The translations under genes and the position numbers were made by a program. From an uncultured Mycoplasma sp. (GTDB lineage Bacteria; Bacillota_I; Bacilli_A; RF39; UBA660): a stretch of DNA of 10,618 nt. The notes beneath the pieces were generated by a model. The model was not told the DNA's origin. It searched no databases and was given only the letters and a program-made list of their open reading frames with translations. Each line of letters begins with the position of its first letter. Within the stretch, counting starts at the first letter, position 1. Below are positions 7,353-10,618 of this stretch, piece by piece. The stretch spans positions 1 through 10,618 of the forward strand of contig CANDSI010000021.1 in the NCBI GenBank assembly GCA_947388575.1, in the 5' to 3' direction.

Positions 7353-7378
7353 AATATGTGAACAGATATTCATATGAA
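7353..7378 (+). promoter_or_regulatory. Predicted CadC/SmtB-family operator
   Basis: An imperfect 12-2-12 inverted repeat has the core TGAACAGATATTCA (7359-7372), that is TGAA and TTCA arms with a 6-bp centre. ATATG on the left (7354-7358) and CATAT on the right (7371-7375) extend the symmetry. This is the layout known for ArsR/SmtB-family metal sensors. It covers the predicted transcription start and ends just before the ribosome-binding site, so a bound repressor would block initiation. Binding by the adjacent CadC is inferred from position and pattern. Confidence 0.7.
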
Positions 7379-7391
7379 AGGAAGATAAAAA

Positions 7392-7742
7392 ATGAGTGAA
7401 TGTACTTGTGGATGTTGTATCGATGCAGAACTTGCAAAAAAGGTTAAAAATAAAATGATAAGTGATGAAATACTATTTGATATAGCAGAGGTTTTTAAAA
7501 TTTTTGGAGATAGTACAAGAATAAAGATTATATATGCTTTAAAATTAAGTGAACTCTGTGTTTGTGATTTAGCATTTATAACTAATAGTACTCAATCAGC
7601 TATATCACATCAATTAAGGATTTTAAAACAAGCTAAATTAGTTAAATCACGTAAAGAAGGTAAAGTGGTTTATTATAGTTTGAAAGATAATCATGTGATT
7701 AAATTATTTATGATTGGACGTGAACATGTTGAAGAATTATAA
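7392..7742 (+). CDS. cadC: CadC/SmtB-type metal-responsive repressor (ArsR family)
   Basis: A 116-residue winged-helix dimeric repressor of the ArsR/SmtB family. It should bind the operator just upstream and release it on binding Cd, Pb or Zn. The recognition-helix region is about 66-84 (STQSAISHQLRILKQ), followed by the wing SRKEGKVVYYSL. Two metal sites are visible. The CadC-like alpha3N site comprises Cys56 and Cys58 (ELCVCDL) plus an N-terminal cluster of Cys4, Cys6, Cys8 and Cys9. The SmtB-like alpha5 site comprises Asp99, His101, His112 and Glu115, with exactly the D-x-H-x10-H-x2-E spacing. Having both resembles S. aureus CadC and argues for Cd/Pb/Zn rather than arsenite sensing. GGAAG lies 7 nt upstream of the ATG. 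The 3' end overlaps cadA by 17 bp, so the pair forms one autoregulated operon. The exact metal preference is inferred. Confidence 0.93.
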   Translation: MSECTCGCCIDAELAKKVKNKMISDEILFDIAEVFKIFGDSTRIKIIYALKLSELCVCDLAFITNSTQSAISHQLRILKQAKLVKSRKEGKVVYYSLKDNHVIKLFMIGREHVEEL

Positions 7743-9753
7743 GTATTATTTGGAGAATTTAGATTGTGCTAATTGTGCAAAGAAAATAGAAAATACAATT
7801 AGTAAAAGTGAAGGCTTTAAAGATGTAGTTGTTAATTTTAATACTTTAACTTTAAGTTTTAAATCTGATTTAGATGAACCATTTAAAGAAGTAGTTAGAA
7901 TTATTAAAAAAATAGAACCTGATACCAGAGTCTATAAAGAAAAAAATAATAATACAAAGAGTGATTATGAACTTGTAAGACTTATACTAGCTATTATTAC
8001 TTTAGGATTATCTTTATTAATTAAAATAGATATTATAAGTGATATACTTCTTATTATTTCTTATGGCTTATTATTATATAAAACTATGATTAAAGCATTT
8101 AAAAAAATAATTAAATCACATAATATTGATGAAAATTTACTTATAACTATTTCAGGAATAGGTGCTTATATTTTAGGAGAGCATATGGAAGGTTTAATGG
8201 TTGTTATGCTTTATGTGATAGGTAAAATATTAGAAGAAAAAGCAGTTAATAAAAGTAGAAGAGGAATAGAAGAATTACTTTCTTTAAAAGTAGAGAAAGC
8301 TAATTTAAAAGTAAATGATACTATTAAAGAAGTTAAATCAGAAGAACTTAATATTGGAGATATAATTGTAGTTAGAAAAGGAGAATCAATACCTGTTGAT
8401 GGTATAGTAACTAAAGGAGAAACAATGCTTGATACTTCTAGCTTAACGGGTGAGGCGGCTTTTCAAAACATAAAAGTAGGAGATAAAGTATTATCTGGTT
8501 CTATTAATAAGGGTGAAGTAATTTTAATAGAAGTTACCCATAAATATGTCGATAGTACCATATATAAAATACTGGACTTAACTATTAATGCAACAAATAA
8601 TAAAGCTAAAACAGAAACGAGAGTTTCAAAAATTGCTGGTTTTTATACACCAATAGTTTTGTTAATAGCTGTTTTAATTAGTATTATATTGCCATTATTT
8701 TTTGATGTTAGTTTTAATGATGCAATATATAGAGCTTTAACATTTTTAGTTATAAGTTGTCCTTGTGCAATGGCTATTTCTGTTCCACTTAGCTATTTTG
8801 CAGGAATTGGAATCGCAAGTAAAAATAAAATTCTTGTTAAAGGTAGTAATTATTTAGACGAGGTTTTACACGTAGATAAAGTTGTATTTGATAAAACAGG
8901 AACATTGACATCAGGCTCTTTTCACTTAGATAAAATAAATGTTTTTGATAAAAAATATAAAAGAGAAGATATTTTAGAACTTGTAGCTTTAGGTGAATCC
9001 TATTCAACCCATCCCATAGCTAAATTAATTTTAAATGAGTTTAAAAATGAATTAGATGTAAAATTAGTTAAAGAATTTAGAGAAATAGATGGTAAAGGAA
9101 TAACTTATAAAATTAATAATGATACTTTTCAAGTTGGTTCTTCTAGTTTTTGTAATACTAAAAAGGATGGAAATATATTTGTTGTCATTAATGATACATT
9201 AGTAGCTAGTTTTATATTTCAAGATAATGTTAAAGAAAATGCTCGGGATGTAGTTGAATTTTTAAGAAAAAGAAATATAGAAACTATTATGCTCACAGGA
9301 GATAATGAATCATTTGCTAAATTAGTTAGTGAAAAAGTTAATATAGATAAATATTATGCAGAATTATTACCTAATGAAAAGTATCTTAAATTACAAGATT
9401 TAAAAGAAAAACATCATGTTATGTTTGTAGGTGATGGTATTAATGATGCGCCTAGTTTAGCACTTGCTAATGTAGGTATCTCAATGGGGAGTGTAGGTTC
9501 AACTAGCGCTATAGAAGCTAGCGATATTGTAATTATGAATGATGATCTTGCTAATATTATTAATTTATTTAAAATAGCGCAAAAAACTAATTTAATTGTT
9601 AATATGAATTTATTACTGGCTATAAGTATAAAAATATTTATTTTAGGCTTAGCAACATTTGGTCTTACTAGTATGTGGGTAGCAGTTTTTGCAGATACAG
9701 GTCTTACTTTACTGACAATTTTAAATAGTCTTAGAATTCTTAAAATAAAATAA
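7726..9753 (+). CDS. cadA: Cd2+/Zn2+/Pb2+-exporting P1B-type ATPase (CadA/ZntA-like)
   Basis: An inner-membrane pump that uses ATP to expel divalent soft metals; 675 residues. The order is: N-terminal heavy-metal-associated domain with a DCANC metal motif (Asp13, Cys14, Cys17); first membrane helices (about 80-160); actuator TGE at 241-243; the membrane Cys-Pro-Cys at 345-347; phosphorylated Asp389 in DKTGT; nucleotide-domain His-Pro at 429-430; TGDN at 524-527; GDGINDAP at 569-576; and last helices with Lys636 and Asp657 (ADTG). The CPC plus that Lys/Asp pair is the mark of the P1B-2 (Zn/Cd/Pb) group rather than copper pumps. The start is slightly uncertain. ATG 7726 overlaps cadC by 17 bp with only a weak GGA upstream; TTG 7729 and, further out, TTG 7714 are alternatives. 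Expression is probably by translational coupling to cadC. Arginine is almost all AGA. Confidence 0.95.
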   Translation: MLKNYKYYLENLDCANCAKKIENTISKSEGFKDVVVNFNTLTLSFKSDLDEPFKEVVRIIKKIEPDTRVYKEKNNNTKSDYELVRLILAIITLGLSLLIKIDIISDILLIISYGLLLYKTMIKAFKKIIKSHNIDENLLITISGIGAYILGEHMEGLMVVMLYVIGKILEEKAVNKSRRGIEELLSLKVEKANLKVNDTIKEVKSEELNIGDIIVVRKGESIPVDGIVTKGETMLDTSSLTGEAAFQNIKVGDKVLSGSINKGEVILIEVTHKYVDSTIYKILDLTINATNNKAKTETRVSKIAGFYTPIVLLIAVLISIILPLFFDVSFNDAIYRALTFLVISCPCAMAISVPLSYFAGIGIASKNKILVKGSNYLDEVLHVDKVVFDKTGTLTSGSFHLDKINVFDKKYKREDILELVALGESYSTHPIAKLILNEFKNELDVKLVKEFREIDGKGITYKINNDTFQVGSSSFCNTKKDGNIFVVINDTLVASFIFQDNVKENARDVVEFLRKRNIETIMLTGDNESFAKLVSEKVNIDKYYAELLPNEKYLKLQDLKEKHHVMFVGDGINDAPSLALANVGISMGSVGSTSAIEASDIVIMNDDLANIINLFKIAQKTNLIVNMNLLLAISIKIFILGLATFGLTSMWVAVFADTGLTLLTILNSLRILKIK

Positions 9754-9765
9754 TTTATAAGTGCT

Positions 9766-9801
9766 AAAAAGTGTAAAGAATGTGGCTTTATACTTTTTTT
9801 T
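9766..9801 (+). terminator. Rho-independent terminator of the cadC-cadA operon
   Basis: AAAAAGTGTAAAG (9766-9778) pairs with CTTTATACTTTTT (9786-9798) as 13 bp with one G-U wobble, a 7-nt loop and an eight-T run (9794-9801). It ends directly at the parC -10 region, so termination and parC initiation signals are packed together. Confidence 0.8.
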
Positions 9802-9811
9802 ATGGTAGAAT
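9783..9811 (+). promoter_or_regulatory. Predicted parC promoter (extended -10)
   Basis: TGGTAGAAT (9803-9811) is an extended -10, with TAGAAT at 9806-9811. At 17-bp spacing the -35 position (9783-9788, TGGCTT) is poor, so activity would depend on the extended -10. The start would fall near 9818, about 12 nt before the parC ATG and at its AAGGTGAG ribosome-binding site (9817-9824). Much of the element lies in the terminator's loop, right arm and T run. Confidence 0.5.
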
Positions 9812-9829
9812 AATGGAAGGTGAGTATAA

Positions 9830-10618
9830 ATGGAAGATGTACTAAAAAGAATTGAAGATTATGCTTTAGAAGAAATTATGGGTGAAAGATTTGGTTCTTA
9901 TGCTAAAGAAATAATTCAAGATAGAGCTATACCTGATGTGCGTGATGGATTAAAACCAGTACAAAGAAGAATTTTATTTGCTATGTATAAAGCAGGTTGG
10001 ACTTATGATAAAAAGTATGTTAAATGTGCAGCGACAGTTGGGGATGTTTTAGGTAAGTATCATCCACATGGTGATTCTTCGGTGTATGATGCTATGGTAC
10101 GTATGAGTCAGTGGTGGAAACAAAATGCTATTTTAGTTGATATGAAAGGTAATAATGGCTCTATGGATGGTGATGGGGCTGCTGCTTATCGTTATACAGA
10201 AGCTAGATTATCAAAAATTAGTAATGAACTTTTGGGGGATTTAGATAAAAATACAGTTAAATGGGCGCCTAACTTTGATGATAGATTATTAGAACCTACT
10301 GTATTACCTGCTAAGTTCCCAAATTTACTGGTTAATGGAACAATGGGAATTAGTGCTGGGTATGCAACCAATATTCCACCTCATAATCTTGGAGAAATTA
10401 TTGATGCTACAATTAAGAGAATTGATTCACCTAATTGTTATTTAGATACAATTTTAGATATTGTAAAAGGACCTGATTTTCCAACTGGTGGTATTGCTTG
10501 TGGGATTGATGGGATTAGAGAAGCTTTTAAAACAGGTAAAGGTAGAGTAATTGTTAGATGTAAATATGATATTCAAAAAGAAAAAGGTAAAGAAAAAATA
10601 GTTATTACGGAAATACCT
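9830..10618 (+). CDS. parC: DNA topoisomerase IV subunit A (ParC), 3' end outside the window
   Basis: The first 263 codons of the DNA-cleaving subunit that pairs with ParE; the family is usually about 750-850 residues, so roughly a third is visible, open to the window edge without a stop. The N-terminal winged-helix cleavage domain is clear: [16 protein letters not shown] (34-49), [20 protein letters not shown] (65-84), and catalytic Tyr122 preceded by Arg121 in AYRYTEARL, the residue that forms the phosphotyrosine link to DNA. The quinolone-resistance-determining positions read Ser83 and Asp87, the unmutated serine and an acidic residue, so no classic resistance substitution is seen. [13 protein letters not shown] and PDFPTGG follow as expected. 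AAGGTGAG precedes the ATG by 5 nt. Calling it ParC rather than GyrA rests on parE nearby and on Gram-positive ParC-like segments such as [15 protein letters not shown]; GyrA is a minor alternative. Confidence 0.92.
   Translation, partial: MEDVLKRIEDYALEEIMGERFGSYAKEIIQDRAIPDVRDGLKPVQRRILFAMYKAGWTYDKKYVKCAATVGDVLGKYHPHGDSSVYDAMVRMSQWWKQNAILVDMKGNNGSMDGDGAAAYRYTEARLSKISNELLGDLDKNTVKWAPNFDDRLLEPTVLPAKFPNLLVNGTMGISAGYATNIPPHNLGEIIDATIKRIDSPNCYLDTILDIVKGPDFPTGGIACGIDGIREAFKTGKGRVIVRCKYDIQKEKGKEKIVITEIP

Noticed and set aside
4822..9829. The region between parE and parC as a mobile island or defence system
   Set aside because: No transposase, integrase, terminal inverted repeats, target duplication, toxin, nuclease or helicase motif is visible. 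The J-domain and unknown proteins alone do not justify such a label.
10059..10110. Possible quinolone-resistance mutation in ParC (Asp87 where S. aureus and E. coli ParC have Glu)
   Set aside because: Asp is the acidic residue normally found at the matching position of GyrA and keeps the charge, and Ser83 is intact, so it is natural variation rather than a resistance change.
1..10618. Mycoplasma-type genetic code (TGA read as Trp), suspected from the very low GC content
   Set aside because: Tryptophans at conserved positions in parE and parC are TGG and no in-frame TGA was needed to read any gene. TGA is not used as a stop here either, so the window cannot prove the point, but it gives no support to a changed code.

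Overview
The window is a very AT-rich, gene-dense bacterial segment from a low-GC Firmicutes/Bacilli-type genome, probably one of the uncultured gut Bacilli close to Mollicutes. That placement is an inference from base composition, strong Shine-Dalgarno sites, sigma-A-like promoters and Gram-positive-type ParE/ParC. Tryptophan is encoded by TGG throughout. The seven genes whose ends are visible stop with TAA (six) or TAG (one), never TGA. The sequence therefore reads correctly in the standard bacterial code and does not look like a TGA=Trp mycoplasma.

Layout. At the left edge, the first few codons of a minus-strand gene diverge from a two-gene operon (118-2844). That operon encodes two cytoplasmic, helix-rich proteins that appear to be diverged tandem paralogs of a family I do not recognise. 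Next comes parE (2911-4821, topoisomerase IV subunit B). parC (subunit A) starts only at 9830 and runs off the right edge. The two subunit genes, commonly adjacent in Firmicutes, are separated here by about 5.0 kb holding four genes: an unrecognised helical protein (4908-5588), a 540-residue J-domain (DnaJ-like) protein of otherwise unknown type (5657-7279), and a metal-resistance pair. The pair is a CadC/SmtB-type repressor (7392-7742) overlapping a CadA-type P1B ATPase (7726-9753).

How they work together. ParE and ParC form the A2B2 topoisomerase IV that decatenates chromosomes. CadC should bind an inverted repeat over its own start site, release it when Cd/Zn/Pb binds, and so allow expression of CadA, which exports the metal. 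No functional link between the unknown proteins and either system can be read from the sequence.

Regulation is unusually legible. Nearly every gene or pair has its own promoter with 17-bp spacing and/or an extended -10, and ends in a hairpin with a T tract. Predicted 5' leaders are only about 10-20 nt, except at cadC, where the operator occupies the leader. Three of the terminators physically overlap the next gene's promoter. I see no tRNA, rRNA, IS element, CRISPR array or riboswitch. No gene-free stretch exceeds about 110 bp.
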